The notes under the pieces were generated by a model, which saw nothing but the letters and a program-made list of their open reading frames with translations, had not been told where the DNA came from and searched no databases. Made by a program: the position numbers and the translations under genes. This document shows positions 1 to 10,800 of a stretch of 64,000 nt of DNA, piece after piece (the stretch's first letter is position 1; the number at the start of each line of letters is the position of its first letter). The DNA comes from Planctomycetota bacterium (lineage in GTDB: Bacteria; Planctomycetota; UBA1135; GCA-002686595), in NCBI GenBank assembly GCA_029259595.1, contig JAJDEW010000004.1:1-64000 (forward strand). The letters run 5' to 3'.

Positions 1-162
1 GTGCGGGAACGGTGGGTTCGGGGGACGAAGTGCGCCTCGCGACGCTGTCAGGGGGGGCTCGAGATCGAGGCAAGCGCGTAGCAGGAGGCGTGCGGGGGCG
101 AGTCGGTGGAATCGCGTGCGGCCGATCCCGATGATGAAGGCGGTACTCCCGGAGTCTTCCCT

Positions 163-1143
163 ATGAACGTGTTCCTCTTCGCCGCACTCGTGCTCGCCCC
201 GTCCCCGGTTCAGGAGGCCGAGCCGCCGGTCGCCACCACCGAACCCACGCACTTCGTTCGGCTCCTGCGCGACGAGGACGCCAGGCCTGTTGCCCTGCAG
301 ACCGCGGTCGTGCGCTACCGCGCGCCGCAAGGCGAGCTCACGGTCGACCTCATCGGCGCGGTGCACGTCGGTGATGCCGCTTACTACGGCGCGCTGAACG
401 AGCGCTTCGCAAGCTACGACGCGTTGCTCTACGAGCTGGTCGCCGCGCGCGGGGACGAGGTGCCACGGCCCGAGGACGACAAGGGCCCGCTGAACACCTT
501 CTTGAGTCGAGCCGGCGCGACCTTCTTCGGACTCTCGACCCAGCTGGAACACATCGACTACACGCCGGAGCACTTCGTGCACGCCGACCTGTCCCCCGCG
601 GAGATGAAGGCGGCCTGGGAGAAGCGCGGAGAGAACGGACTGACCCTCGCGCTCGGCGTGTTCACCGACCTCATGCGCCAGGCCAACCTCGAGGCCGAGT
701 CCACGGCCCCGGCCGAGGCGCGGGCACCGAACCTCTTCGAGCTCGTCCTGCAACCCGACGGCATGACCGGCATCAAGCGCGCTCTGGCCGGCGAGCTCGC
801 CCGCCAGGCCGGCCCCGGCCAGCTCGGTCCCACCCTCGAAACGCTCCTGATCACCGACCGCAACCAGGCCGCCGCGCGCGTCCTCACCCGCGAGATCGCG
901 AACGGCAAGCAGCGCCTCGCGCTGTTCTACGGCGCCGCCCACCTCCCGGACTTCGAACGCCGCCTGCTCGAAGAGTTCGGACTGGTGCGCGACACGATCG
1001 AATGGCACACCGCCTGGGACCTCGAGAAGGAGGTCCCCGAAGCCGGGCTCAGCGAGCTCTTCGAAGTCCTGGCCGAAGTCCTCTTCCCCGTCGTGGAGCC
1101 CGGGCCGCAGCCCGCGCCCGACGCGGAAGCCCTCGATCGCTGA
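163..1143 (+). CDS. TraB/GumN-like secreted protein
   Basis: A 326-residue exported protein. The N-terminus (residues 1-20, MNVFLFAALVLAPSPVQEAE) looks like a short signal peptide. The start at 163 is preferred over an upstream in-frame GTG at 106 because GGAG lies 8-9 nt before it and the hydrophobic stretch follows it. Family hallmarks are IGAVHVGD near residue 64 (His68), the YELVAA segment (Glu91) and FYGAAHLPDFE near residue 256 (His260). These match the GxxH, Glu and GAxH motifs of the TraB/GumN/Tiki hydrolase-like fold. Tiki proteins are metalloproteases, but the activity of bacterial members is poorly defined, so a catalytic role here is inferred from retained motifs only. It faces the DUF1080 relic convergently. 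Confidence 0.8.
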   Translation: MNVFLFAALVLAPSPVQEAEPPVATTEPTHFVRLLRDEDARPVALQTAVVRYRAPQGELTVDLIGAVHVGDAAYYGALNERFASYDALLYELVAARGDEVPRPEDDKGPLNTFLSRAGATFFGLSTQLEHIDYTPEHFVHADLSPAEMKAAWEKRGENGLTLALGVFTDLMRQANLEAESTAPAEARAPNLFELVLQPDGMTGIKRALAGELARQAGPGQLGPTLETLLITDRNQAAARVLTREIANGKQRLALFYGAAHLPDFERRLLEEFGLVRDTIEWHTAWDLEKEVPEAGLSELFEVLAEVLFPVVEPGPQPAPDAEALDR

Positions 1144-1161
1144 GCGCGCGCGGTTCCCTCC

Positions 1162-1610
1162 TCAGGGCAGCTCGCGCACGCGCAGGTTGCGGAACTCGAT
1201 GGGGGCACCCTCGGCCTCGAGCGCGAGGTAACCGCTGGCCGGAACGCACGAGCGACCGCCATTGACCGCTTCGCCGTTGTGACCACAGGCGCACCTCACC
1301 GCGCGGATGTAGTCGTGGTTCCAGCTGCCCGCCGGGCGCGTGAGGCGTCGCGTGGGAAAGCTGCGTGAGCTCTCGGGTCGACCGACGACGCAGGTCGAGC
1401 CGGCGGCGCGCGCGGAAGCGATTCGCGGCGGGAAGACATCGTCGAAGCGCCGACCGGAAAGACGTCGCCGTGGCTCGTGAACCAATCCGAAGGCGCGTCG
1501 TGCGAGGTCTCCCAGTTCTCTTCGTACCCGAGGTCGAGGATCTGGACTTCGATGCCGCTGCGCGGAAGCGTTCCCGACGGAAGGTCGGTGCTCGAGCTCC
1601 CTGAAACGCA
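1162..1610 (-). pseudogene. Decayed DUF1080 (3-keto-disaccharide hydrolase-like) gene, C-terminal part
   Basis: On the minus strand three frames together spell a DUF1080 C-terminus. One frame (about 1430-1570) reads SGIEVQILDLGYEENW followed by SDWFTSHGDVFPVGAST. A second (about 1300-1435) reads FPPRIASARA and later RPAGSWNHDYIRA. A third supplies GEVRLW near 1290. The final frame (1162-1275) reads HNGEAVNGG, then ASGYLALEAEGAPIEF and NLRVRELP, then stop. At least three frame changes are needed, and the N-terminal half cannot be recognised upstream. DUF1080 proteins are secreted sugar-lyase or hydrolase proteins expanded in Planctomycetes. Sequencing error is possible, but the neighbouring genes are intact, so local decay is more likely. 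Confidence 0.65.
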
Positions 1611-2000
1611 ACGATCCTGCGACGGGCAGCTCCGGAAGTGTTCGGCAACGGGCCCGGCGCTTCGCCGACCTCGGCCCGGCGGCTCGGCGAGGGGACCGAG
1701 TCGCCGGGACCTCGTTCACGCGCGGAGGGGGGAGAACCCCGGCGCCGAATTCGTCGTGAGGTCCGGCCGGGCCGGAGGGGGACGGTCAGGCGGTGGTGCC
1801 TCGGGAGCAACGTCGGGCGCCGGGGGAGGGGCCTTGGGGGAGGGAATGCCGGTCGGGTCCGGCTCCGGTCGCGGGGGAGAGGGGGGCTGGACCTCGGGCG
1901 TGGGGCGGTCGCCGAGTCGAAGCGGAGGATTGTCGGGGTGGCGTTGCATGGTGCGCAGTCGGTGTACGTTGAGGTGGTGGCGGTGGAGAGCGCAGCGCGT
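1611..2000. other. Gene-free stretch upstream of the DUF1080 relic
   Basis: No convincing gene. A minus-strand open frame at 1716-1949 encodes a proline-rich sequence (runs such as PPPAPDVAPEAPPPDRPPP). It could be the linker or 5' part of the broken DUF1080 gene, but nothing in it is diagnostic. Composition is strongly skewed, with G-rich runs on the plus strand. Confidence 0.35.
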
Positions 2001-2546
2001 TCAGCTCGCGCTCTCGAACAGACCAGCGAGGTCGTCGGCGTGCTCTTCCTCGATCGCGAGGATGTCTTCGAGCAGGCGGCGCGTGGTCGGGTCGTCGTCG
2101 CCGATGTAGCGGATCATCTCGGTGTAGGTCTCGATCGCGAGTCGTTCGGCGATCAGGTCCTGCCGCAGCATGTCCTGCAGCGTGTCGCCCTCGACGTACT
2201 CCGAGTGGCTGCGATCGCTCAGTCCGTGCGGCGAGAAGTCCGGCTGTCCGCCGAGCTGCACGATGCGTTCGGCGATGCGGTCGGCGTGCTCCTGCTCTTC
2301 GTTGGCGTGTTCCAAGAACTCCTGCGAGGCGACCTCGGCGTGCAGGCCCGAGGCCATGAAGTGGTGGCGACGGTAGCGCAGGACGCAGACGAGCTCGGTC
2401 GCGAGCGCCGTGTTCAAGAGCAGGTGGACGTTCTGGCGGTCGGCCTTGTAGCTCTCGGTGACCGCGCCCTTCTCGATGTGGCGTCGCGCACGCTGACGCA
2501 GGGTCTTCACGTCGGTCAAAAAGGCGCTTTCGTTCGTGAGGGTCAT
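2001..2546 (-). CDS. Bacterioferritin-like / ferritin-like protein
   Basis: A 181-residue cytosolic protein of the ferritin-like four-helix-bundle family. The helix 1 segment (NTALATELVCVLRYRRHHF) and the EFLEHANEEQEHADRIAERI segment carry the paired Glu and ExxH residues of a diiron ferroxidase centre. The later helices hold AERLAIETYTEMI and AIEEEHADDL, again E and ExxH. It probably oxidises and stores iron or protects against peroxide. The start at 2546 (MTLTNESAF) is chosen because homology begins soon after; an upstream extension to 2744 has only low-complexity sequence. A ferredoxin gene lies directly upstream in the same direction, consistent with iron metabolism. Confidence 0.85.
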   Translation of the reverse strand: MTLTNESAFLTDVKTLRQRARRHIEKGAVTESYKADRQNVHLLLNTALATELVCVLRYRRHHFMASGLHAEVASQEFLEHANEEQEHADRIAERIVQLGGQPDFSPHGLSDRSHSEYVEGDTLQDMLRQDLIAERLAIETYTEMIRYIGDDDPTTRRLLEDILAIEEEHADDLAGLFESAS

Positions 2547-2772
2547 GGGCTCTTTGTCGGGGGGTCGCGCTGGGCGTCGCCCCGGGCTGCGGTGCGACAC
2601 CACCACCGTTTGCAAGCGCCATGCCAGGATCGTGAGCGACGCTCCAAGCCCTTGACTCGAAGGAGCTTGGAGCCGATGTCCGCGCCTCGCGCGAGGAGCC
2701 GCTGGGGCGGGGCTCGGCAGAGCGCACCCGAGCGGATCGGGCAACGCAGCCCGATCGTGTGCAGCGACGCGA

Positions 2773-3108
2773 TCAGCTCCCCGGTCGTTCGGAAAGCAGC
2801 CGGGCCTTCTTCGCCACCGTCTTCCAGGTCTCCGCTTGCGGCAGCGCCGCGAGCTTCTCGGAGAGCCGCGGCCAGATGCGGCTCAGGCGCTTGTTCAGCG
2901 CCGCGAACTTGCGCCACTTGCGCGGCAGGTTTTCGAGCGTGTAGATCGCCTCGGTCGGACACTCGGGCACGCACGCGCCGCAGTCGATGCACTCGTCGGG
3001 GTGGATGACGAGGAAATTCTCACCTTGATAAAAGCACTCGACCGGGCACACGGCGACGCAGTCGGTGTACTTGCAGTTGATGCAGGGTTCGGCGACGACG
3101 TGGGGCAT
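2773..3108 (-). CDS. fdxA: 7Fe ferredoxin (FdxA / Azotobacter FdI type)
   Basis: A 111-residue ferredoxin with cysteines at 9, 12, 17, 21, 25, 40, 43, 46 and 50. This is the Azotobacter vinelandii FdI pattern (8, 11, 16, 20, 24, 39, 42, 45, 49) shifted by one. By analogy Cys9, 17 and 50 hold a [3Fe-4S] cluster, and Cys21, 40, 43 and 46 a [4Fe-4S] cluster. The basic C-terminal tail ([13 protein letters not shown]) also matches the family. It is a soluble low-potential electron carrier. A TACGAT hexamer lies about 20 nt before the ATG (3129-3134) and could be its -10 element. Downstream on the same strand is the ferritin-like gene. Confidence 0.93.
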   Translation of the reverse strand: MPHVVAEPCINCKYTDCVAVCPVECFYQGENFLVIHPDECIDCGACVPECPTEAIYTLENLPRKWRKFAALNKRLSRIWPRLSEKLAALPQAETWKTVAKKARLLSERPGS

Positions 3109-3207
3109 GGCCAGGGGCGGCCGGGGATCGTACCGCGTCCCGCCTGCACGGACGCGCGGCCGCCCCAGATTCCGCGCCGGAGCCGGGACGCGGCCGGTCC
3201 TGGCCGC

Positions 3208-3213
3208 TAACCT
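3208..3213 (+). promoter_or_regulatory. Putative leaderless -10 box (TAACCT)
   Basis: TAACCT ends 9 nt before the ATG at 3223, with no purine-rich ribosome-binding site between. This spacing would put the transcription start at or next to the start codon. Confidence 0.4.
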
Positions 3214-3222
3214 GGCCCCCCG

Positions 3223-3597
3223 ATGATGTTCGAAGGCCTGGTTCAAAAGATCGCCGAGCACCCGACCTACGGCCCGGCCGTGGAGCGTGCCGTCGCCGCG
3301 CAACACCCGCTCGTGCTCAACTACCACACGCACGGGCCGGACACCGGCTACTGCATCTCGGTCTGTGCGCTGGTCGAACCGGTGATCCGCCTGCTGGGGG
3401 AGGCCGAGCTCGAGGAGCTCGCCCACATCCGGGGCTTCGGAAAGAGCGAGGACGAGTGCCGGCTCTTGACGAGCGCCTTCGCCGAAGCGTTCGGCGCGCG
3501 CTACGAGCTGGCGGGCGCGCCGCTCACCTACCTCAACGGGCGCCCGTTCGACGAAGGGGACGGCGCCACGGGCGCCTCGGGCCCGACATCCGGCTAG
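3223..3597 (+). CDS. Small protein of unknown function
   Basis: A 124-residue acidic protein that I do not recognise. It contains [19 protein letters not shown] near residues 35-53, with two cysteines and two histidines that could be a metal or redox site, and a helical region [15 protein letters not shown]. No signal peptide or membrane segment is seen. The first two codons are both ATG (3223 and 3226), so either could be used. It starts about 115 bp from the divergent ferredoxin gene. Confidence 0.6.
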   Translation: MMFEGLVQKIAEHPTYGPAVERAVAAQHPLVLNYHTHGPDTGYCISVCALVEPVIRLLGEAELEELAHIRGFGKSEDECRLLTSAFAEAFGARYELAGAPLTYLNGRPFDEGDGATGASGPTSG

Positions 3598-3639
3598 TCG
3601 GGACGCGCCCCGCTTCAGCACGCCGAACGGCGGACCGCC

Positions 3640-4542
3640 ATGACGCTGACCGCGATCGTGCTCGTGCTGGCCTCCGCCGGGCTCCACGTCGTGTGGAACC
3701 TGCTCGGCAAGCGCCATTCGCCGACGCCGGAGTTCTTTCTCGCGGCCAACCTGACGGCGGCGGTGCTCGTCCTGCCGGCCTTGTTGTGGCAAGGCCAGCG
3801 CGTGCCCGACGTGCCCTTGCGCACCTGGGTCGTGCTCGTCGGCACCGGGGCGTGCCAGGCCGCGTACTTCCGTGCGCTGGCCGGGGCGTATCGCTCGGGC
3901 GAGCTCTCGTTCGCCTATCCGCTCGTGCGCGCCTTGCCGCCGGCCCTCGTCCTCGTCGGTTCCGTGGCGCTGGGGCGCGCGGCCGAGCTGACGCCGGCGT
4001 GCGCGGCAGGCGTCGTCCTGATCGGTGTCGGGGGCCTGCTCCTCGCGGGCTATCGAGAGGCACGCACGTCCTCGACGCCGAGTCGCGCGACGCTGGCCTG
4101 GATCGGCGTCGCGACGCTCGGGACGACCGGCTACACGTTGCTCGACGACTTCGGCCAGCGCTCCCTGCGCGAGCTCGAGGTCCAGCCGCTGACGGCCAAC
4201 GAGGCGACGGTGCTCTACCTCGGACTCGAGTGGGGTGCCACGGTCGCCTGGCTCGCGCTCTGGACGAGCCTGCGCCGCGCGGAACGTCCGCGCCGCTTGC
4301 CTCCGCTGGCGATCCTCTTCGGAGCGGGCCTCACGATCTACCTGTCGTATGGCCTCGTCCTGCTCGCGATGGCGCATGTGCGTGACGTGAGCTACGTCGC
4401 GGGCTTCCGTCAGGTCGGGATCCCGTTGGGGGCCCTCGTGGGTGTCCTCGTCCTGCGCGAACGGCTCTCGCGGCGAAGGGCCCTCGGTGTCGGCCTCGTC
4501 ACCGTCGGGGCGCTCATGGTTGCGTTCGCAGGTCGTGTGTGA
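3640..4542 (+). CDS. EamA-family (DMT) membrane transporter
   Basis: A 300-residue integral membrane protein with about ten hydrophobic segments in two repeated halves, as in drug/metabolite transporters of the EamA type. The first helix carries [16 protein letters not shown], a typical EamA opening (normally hxxWNxxxK). The second half ends with [32 protein letters not shown], the usual LxERLxxxxxxGxxLIxxGxxL signature. It likely exports a metabolite, but the substrate cannot be read from sequence. It begins 43 bp after the preceding small gene and may be co-transcribed with it. Confidence 0.88.
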   Translation: MTLTAIVLVLASAGLHVVWNLLGKRHSPTPEFFLAANLTAAVLVLPALLWQGQRVPDVPLRTWVVLVGTGACQAAYFRALAGAYRSGELSFAYPLVRALPPALVLVGSVALGRAAELTPACAAGVVLIGVGGLLLAGYREARTSSTPSRATLAWIGVATLGTTGYTLLDDFGQRSLRELEVQPLTANEATVLYLGLEWGATVAWLALWTSLRRAERPRRLPPLAILFGAGLTIYLSYGLVLLAMAHVRDVSYVAGFRQVGIPLGALVGVLVLRERLSRRRALGVGLVTVGALMVAFAGRV

Positions 4543-4713
4543 GACCAGGCCGTACGGGAAGCGGAGCCCGCGTGCTCGCGGCTCGCGAGCGCTGCGGCGA
4601 CACAGAATCGGCGCTAGAGGAGCGAGAATCGGGCGCGCGGGGTAGAACGGGGACGGCGTGGTGTTCGCACCGTCCCGCTCTCCCTCGTCCCGCAACCCTC
4701 TCTTCCCAGGCCC

Positions 4714-6333
4714 ATGCGATCTCTCCTCGTCCTCGCTTCGTTTCCGCTGGCTCTCGCGTTCACGACGCCTTCCGCCGCGGCCCAGGACCCCTCCCCGGGC
4801 TACACGCTCTACGCCCCGATGGGCTCGAGCCAGACGCACCTCGTCGATTCGGCCGGCGTAACGCAGCACACCTGGAGCGCTTCGTTCCTGCCGGGGATTT
4901 CCGTCTACATGCGGCCGAACGGCAACCTCCTGCGGACCAAGCGGATCGCCTCGGGCGCCGGCGGCGTCGGTGGCGGGATCCAGGAGATCACCTGGGACGG
5001 GACCGTCGTCTGGGACTTCGACTTCGACGTGCCGGGCATGGTGCAGCACCACGACCTGGCCCTGCTGCCGAACGGCAACGTGCTCTTCATCGCCTGGGAT
5101 CGGATGACGCCGGCGGAGGCGATCGCGGCCGGACGCAACCCCGCGACGATCGGCAGCGACCTCACACCGGATCAGATCGTCGAGGTCGAGAAGACGGGAC
5201 CGACGACCGGCAGCATCGTCTGGAAGTGGCGCATCCAGGACCACTGCATCCAGGACTTCGACGCCGGGCAGTCGAACTTCGGCGTCGTCGGCGATCACCC
5301 CGAGCTGATCGACATCAACTTTCCGCCGGGTGGTGCGACGCAGGGCGACTGGACGCACTCGAACGGCATCGACTACATCGAAGAGTTCGACCAGGTCATC
5401 CTCAGCTCGCGCACCTTCAACGAGTTCTGGATCATCGACCACAGCACGACGACCGCCGAGGCCGCCGGTCACACCGGAGGCAACAGCGGCAAGGGCGGCG
5501 ATCTGCTCTACCGCTGGGGCAATCCCCAGGCCTACGACCGCGGCACGCCTGCGGACACGGTCCTGTTGGGCCAGCACGATCCCAACTGGATCCCCGCCGG
5601 CTTCCCGGGCCACGGCAACATCATGGTCTTCAACAACCTGGCGGGGGGCAACTTCACGACGGTGCTCGAGCTCACGCCGCCGGTCGACGTGAACGGGAAC
5701 TACTTCATCGCGCCCGGCGCCGCCTTCGGACCGACGACGACCGTGTGGGAGTACACGGCCAACCCGCCGACGGACTTCTTCTCGTCCTTCGTCGGCGGTG
5801 CGATTCGCCTGCGCAACGGCAACACCCTGATCTCGGAAGGGGCCACCGGCTCGCTGTTCGAGGTCGATACCGCCGGCACCACGGTCTGGAGTCACCAGAG
5901 TCCGGCCGGCACGCTGTTCAAGGCCCGTCGCTACGAGCACAACCTGTGGTCGGTGGGGGATTCGGTATCGGTGGCCCTCGGCGGCACGGTCGGTCTCGAG
6001 CTCCTGGCCGGTCCGGAACACGCGGGCGACTTCTACTGGGTCCTGGGCTCGGCCTCGGGAAGCACGCCGGGCTTCAGCTTCGCGGGTGTCCACGTGCCCC
6101 TGAATCCGGCCGACTCCTACTTTCGCCTGACGCTGCGCAATCCGCCCGGCTCGCCGCTCTCGGGCGCGACCGGAGTGCTGGACGCGGCGGGTCGCGGGAA
6201 CGCGTCGTTCGCGTTGCCGCCCGGTACGGACGCGAGCCTCGCGGGCCTCGAGCTGAGCCACGCCTTCGCCGTGCTCTCGCCGGGCGTGCTGGAGCTGGTC
6301 TCGAACCCGCTCCCGTTGCAGCTCGTGCCCTGA
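4714..6333 (+). CDS. Secreted arylsulfotransferase (ASST)-like protein with C-terminal beta domain
   Basis: A 539-residue exported protein. Residues 1-23 form a signal peptide ending AAAQ. Residues 24 to about 415 resemble the ASST-type beta-propeller, with repeated NGNLL / NGNVLFI / NGNTLISEG blades, [11 protein letters not shown], and conserved histidines in [11 protein letters not shown] and [17 protein letters not shown] enzymes move sulfate between phenols through a catalytic His; whether this member does so is unproven. From about residue 420 there is a separate beta domain ([43 protein letters not shown]) that recurs at the C-termini of secreted planctomycete proteins and may serve surface retention. 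A second ASST-like protein lies at 49,519. Confidence 0.78.
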   Translation: MRSLLVLASFPLALAFTTPSAAAQDPSPGYTLYAPMGSSQTHLVDSAGVTQHTWSASFLPGISVYMRPNGNLLRTKRIASGAGGVGGGIQEITWDGTVVWDFDFDVPGMVQHHDLALLPNGNVLFIAWDRMTPAEAIAAGRNPATIGSDLTPDQIVEVEKTGPTTGSIVWKWRIQDHCIQDFDAGQSNFGVVGDHPELIDINFPPGGATQGDWTHSNGIDYIEEFDQVILSSRTFNEFWIIDHSTTTAEAAGHTGGNSGKGGDLLYRWGNPQAYDRGTPADTVLLGQHDPNWIPAGFPGHGNIMVFNNLAGGNFTTVLELTPPVDVNGNYFIAPGAAFGPTTTVWEYTANPPTDFFSSFVGGAIRLRNGNTLISEGATGSLFEVDTAGTTVWSHQSPAGTLFKARRYEHNLWSVGDSVSVALGGTVGLELLAGPEHAGDFYWVLGSASGSTPGFSFAGVHVPLNPADSYFRLTLRNPPGSPLSGATGVLDAAGRGNASFALPPGTDASLAGLELSHAFAVLSPGVLELVSNPLPLQLVP

Positions 6334-6351
6334 CACCGGGGGTGACGCGGG

Positions 6352-7209
6352 TCAGTCGGGCAAGGGCACGAATTCCGTTTCGCCGGGGACGGGATCGAAG
6401 CGGCGTGCGCGCCAACGCTCGCGCGCCGCTCGGATCCGCTCCGGCGAGCTCGAGACGAAGTTCCAGTCTATGTGCCGCGGTCCCTCCAGGCGATCGCCGC
6501 CCACGAGCAGCACGCGCGTATCCGCCGTCGCGCGGACGGTCGCGGGCCGCGCCGCTCCGAAGACGGCCAACGTCCGCGCCGCGACCGCTTCGTCGGCGAT
6601 CGTGAGCGGTGCGTCGAGCGCGTAGACGCCGCACTCGTCGCCCTCGGGCGGCAACGGCAGCTCCCCGCCCGCGGGCAGCTCGGCGAGCGCCCAGACGAGC
6701 GGGGAGGCGACCTCGACCGGCGACGTGGCCCCGAAGGCGGAGCCCGCCACGAGCGTGACTTCGGCCGCGCCCGCGCGCAGACGCGGCAGCGTGGCCCGCG
6801 GATGATGGGCGAAGCTCGGCGCCACGTCCTCGTGCGAGCTCGGCAGCGCGATCCAGGACTGCAAGCCGTGAAACGCGCGCGTCGTCCCGCGCTCGTCCTT
6901 GGGCGAGCGCTCGGAGTGCACGACCCCACGCCCCGCGGTCATCCAGTTCACGTCACCCGGCTCGATACGCTGCTCGGAACCGAGGCTGTCGCGGTGGATC
7001 AGCGCGCCGTCGAAGAGCCACGTCAGCGTGGCCAGGCCGATGTGCGGATGGGGGGGCACGTCGACGTTGTGCCCGGGCCCGAGCTCGACCGGCCCCATGT
7101 GGTCGAGGAAGATCACGGGCCCGACCGTGGCCCGCCTGCGCAGCGGGAGCACGCGACCGATCGGAAGGCCCATGAGGTCGCGAGGGCGGGATGGAACGAG
7201 CTCCAACAT
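6352..7209 (-). CDS. Pirin family protein
   Basis: A 285-residue cytosolic bicupin. The N-terminal cupin has HPHIGLATLTWLFDG (His54, His56) and the GDVNWMTAGRGVVHSER block (His98, Glu100). These four residues are the metal ligands of pirins; human pirin uses H56, H58, H101 and E103. Pirins of this type bind Fe and some act as quercetinases or redox sensors. The C-terminal cupin is more degenerate. The start at 7209 is supported by the match to the pirin N-terminus and a TACGCT hexamer 9 nt upstream. It converges on the ASST-like gene with an 18-bp gap. Confidence 0.92.
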   Translation of the reverse strand: MLELVPSRPRDLMGLPIGRVLPLRRRATVGPVIFLDHMGPVELGPGHNVDVPPHPHIGLATLTWLFDGALIHRDSLGSEQRIEPGDVNWMTAGRGVVHSERSPKDERGTTRAFHGLQSWIALPSSHEDVAPSFAHHPRATLPRLRAGAAEVTLVAGSAFGATSPVEVASPLVWALAELPAGGELPLPPEGDECGVYALDAPLTIADEAVAARTLAVFGAARPATVRATADTRVLLVGGDRLEGPRHIDWNFVSSSPERIRAARERWRARRFDPVPGETEFVPLPD

Positions 7210-7846
7210 GCGGCCGCCAGCGTACCCGACGCGCCCGTCCCGCCGATCACCCACCCGGAGGGACCTGCGGCGGTCGCGGGCCCGCCTGCCTACGCGAGCG
7301 CTCGACGGGACGGAGCAAACCGCGCTTCCAGCGGAGCGGGACGGCGCGACCATCCCTCGCACGCATGACATCTCGCACGCATCACATGCGGGTCGCGCGC
7401 GCGCCGACGCGTTCGTTGACAGCGTGCTTTCGGGTGCCAGGGCGTCGACGTCCGCTGGAGTGAGGCGTCCGAAGTCGTGGACGCGTGGATGCGTCGACGC
7501 ATCTCGGATGCCGCACCGCAGGGGAGGTTGCCGCCCTGGCGCCGGAGGCTCGCGGGTCCTTCCGCGGACCGCTGTGCTCCTCGTTGCGTGCCGGGTCGTC
7601 GAGACGGCTCGGTCGAGCGCTACGGGCAGGCGGGCACCGCGAGGGCCTGCAAGCGCTCGATTGCCGGAAAGGCGCGGGAGCCGGCGCGGAAAGCGAGCTA
7701 TGGTCGGGGCGCCCTTCACGTGCCGGTGTGCGTGCGCCGGTGCGGAAATCTCGATTCGGCGCAACACGACCGCCGGCCATGCGTTGCGGGGAACGCTCGG
7801 CTCCGGAGTGTCGGGGCCGAGAGCCCGTCCGACCCGCCTCGTCACG
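7210..7846. other. Intergenic region with relic repeat
   Basis: Divergent region between the pirin gene and the giant repeat protein, with no supported gene. About 7424-7460 resembles the end of the 160-bp inverted-repeat family (a GTGCCAGGGCGTC core), badly decayed. Near 7360-7390 the motif TCGCACGCAT occurs twice. A TATGGT hexamer at 7698-7703 could be a -10 for the downstream gene. Confidence 0.35.
7219..7224 (-). promoter_or_regulatory. Putative leaderless -10 box (TACGCT) of the pirin gene
   Basis: Read on the minus strand, TACGCT is followed by 9 nt and then the pirin ATG. No ribosome-binding site lies between. Confidence 0.4.
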
Positions 7847-10800
7847 ATGTCCAAGAAGCTTCTCGTCCTCAGCCTCCTCGCCGTCGGTCTGGCCCTCGGT
7901 CTCTTCGTCCTGAGCGGGGAACGCGCCGGCGGGACGCGCGCCCTGCCCGACCGGAGCACGACCGAGCCCGTGCGACCGACCGCCGCGCGTGCGTCGCGGT
8001 TGGCGGGCGACGCGGTCGAAGCCGACACGTCAGGCGCGCGTTCCGTACCCGGCGCCGTGACCGTCGCGACCGGCGTGCGCCTCGCGGGAGGCGGCCGTCT
8101 CGCCGGTCGCGTGCTCGAACGGGAGAGCGGCGCGGCGCTCGCCGGGCTCGAGGTCGGGTTGTGGGAACTGCCGCCGGCCGGCGGCCCCGTCCTCGGAGCG
8201 ATCGCACGGCTCGTGCCGGAAGTGCACGGTTTCGCCACGGCCAGCGAGCCGCTCGCGACGACGGAGAGCGATGCATCCGGGGCTTTCGGCTTCGAAGGCG
8301 TGCGGCCCGGCACGTGGTTCGTTCAGGCGCGCGGCAGTCATCACGTGCCCGATGGGGTGGTGCGCGCGCTCGTCGCGTCGACGGGCGAGGGCGGGCCGCT
8401 CGATCTCTTCGTGCGCGCGGGTGGTCGCGTGCTGGGCGTCGTCGAACGGCCCGACGGTCGTCCGGCCGTTTCCGCCGACGTGACCTTGATCACGAGCTTT
8501 CCCTACCTGCTCGAAAGTCTGCGACGCGGCGAACTGTGCTTCCGAAGGACGACGACCGACGGCCAGGGACGCTTCGCGATCCCCGGCGTGCCGCCCGGGC
8601 CGGGCTATGACGTCTATGCCGAAGGCGGCGGCTTTGCCCTGTCGTTCGTCCTGGATCAACCCGTGCGCGCCGGCGAGGACACCGAGGTCACGGTGCCTAC
8701 GCGTGCAGGCGGTCGTATCGCCGGTCGCGTCGTTTCGACGGGCGACACCGAGACCGCCGGTGAACCTGTCGCCGGTGCTCACGTCGCCGCGGTGCCGCAG
8801 GGGCTGCGCTATCTTCCGTTCGCGCCGAGCGTCCTGCTCGCCACACGGACGACGACGGACGCCAACGGCTCCTACGTCCTGCGTGACGTGCCGCCCGGCG
8901 AAGTCGACGTGGTCGGGTTCGCGCCGGGCCACGTCGCCGCGCTGGGGCCGTCCACGCTGGTTCCGGAGGCCGGTAGTGTGGCGGTCGAGGACTTCGAGCT
9001 GGTGGCCGGACCGACGGTGAGCGGGCGCGTGGTCGACGGGGCGGGGACTCCGCTCGCCGGCGTGCGCGTGTCCTGGACCCCGATCGACCTGTCCGAGACG
9101 GGCCTGGGCAGCATGCTCGCTCCGCTGGTCGTGCGTGGCGCGCGCGCGCTCGAGCTGCCGCGGACCGGAGCCGACGGGCGCTTCGAAGCCGGCGCCTTTC
9201 CGGGCGAGCCCCCGTACTGGATCGACTTCGAGAAGGAGGGCTACGCCCACGTCCGTCACGCCTGGAAGCCGGACGAGGAGGACACGCTCGAGATCGTGCT
9301 GTCCAACGGCGGTTGGATCGAAGGCATCGTCATGGACGGCACGGCTTTCGAACCGGTGGAGGCCTTCACCGTGAAGAGCGACGAGCTCCTGGGCTCGGGC
9401 ATGGATGCGGTCGACGAAGGACCGTTCGGGGGCGTCTTCGTCGAGGCCGAGGAGGGACGCTTTCGGGTCGGACCCTTCGAACCGGGCTCGGTGCGTCTCG
9501 AGGTCGACGCGCCCGGCTATCTCCGCACGCGATCCGAGGACATCCAGGTCGTGGGCGGCGAGACCGCGCGCGGCGTGATCCTCGAGCTGTTTCCGGGCGG
9601 AACGGTGCGCGGTCGCGTCTTCGACGAAGACGGCGAGAGCGTGGCCGGCGCGGTTGTGTTCCCGCGCTATGAAGAAGCGGGCGAGAACCCTGCGCCCTCG
9701 GACTGGACGAAGCGGCGGGGCGATCCGCGCGCCCGGGACGCGGACAGTCCGCCCGGGCTCGCGTCCTACCTGGGGCAACTCGGCCTCGGGAGCTCCTCCT
9801 CGACGCTGACGGACGCGGACGGAGCCTTCGAGCTGACCGGAATGGAGCCGGGCGTGCACCGCGTCGTCGCTGTGCACCGCGACTATGCCTCGTCGTGGAG
9901 TCCGCCGTTCGAACTCCTGAACCAGGGCGAAGTGCTGGACGTCGTCATCGTGCTGGAGCGCGGCGGGGCGGTCTTCGGTGAGGTCAGCGACCGCTTCGGA
10001 GACCCCGTGCCGGATGCGATCGTCGTGGCGGTCGCACCGAACAACTTCGAGAACGAAGACAATCGCGGTGACGCGCTGTTCCAGGGCGTCAGCGACGACG
10101 AAGGCGCGTATCGGATCGAGCACGTCGCCGCCGGGACGTACTTCCTGCTCCTGGCCCGAGGCGACGAAGCGCTGCACCCGATGAGCTTTCTCGGGACCCT
10201 GAACTTCGACATGGTCACCGTGCCCGAGGGCGAGGCGGTGCGCTACGACATCACCGACAACGCCGCCGGTGGAACGCGCGTCTTCGGACGCATCGACGCG
10301 GGCGACGTGGAGGTCACGGGCGGGCAGATCACGGCGCTGGGCTTCGGTGGGGACAGCCTGCTCGGCGTCGACGTCAAGGTCGCGCGGATCCAGGCCGGGG
10401 GCTCGTACGAGTTCGAGGAGCTGGCTCCCGGCGACTACCGCTTCGAGATCAAGGGACAGGGGCTGGATCGCGACGTCCGGATGACGGTCGAGATTCCCGA
10501 CGTCACCGAGTACCGCCTGGATCTCCCGCTTCCGAGCGGTCGGATCAGCGGTCGCGTGCTGGACGCGTCGAACGGTGAGGCGATCGCGCGCGCCCAGGTC
10601 ACGATTCGCTCGAGCTCCGCCTTGAAGCCCCAGGGCCTGCTCGGCGGCTTGTTCGCCGGCGAAGCCGGGCGCCAGCGCGACTGGGCGGACGACGACGGTC
10701 GCTTCTCCTTCACCCGTCTCGAAGCGGCGGACTACGAACTGGCGGTGCTCAACGCGCGCGGCAAGGAAAATCAGGTCTACGCGCCGACCGATCCCGTGAC

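Noticed and set aside
2773..6336. A 1187-codon minus-strand open frame as one giant gene
   Set aside because: Only its last 111 codons (the ferredoxin) show homology; the rest is a shadow of the EamA and ASST-like genes with arginine-rich translation.
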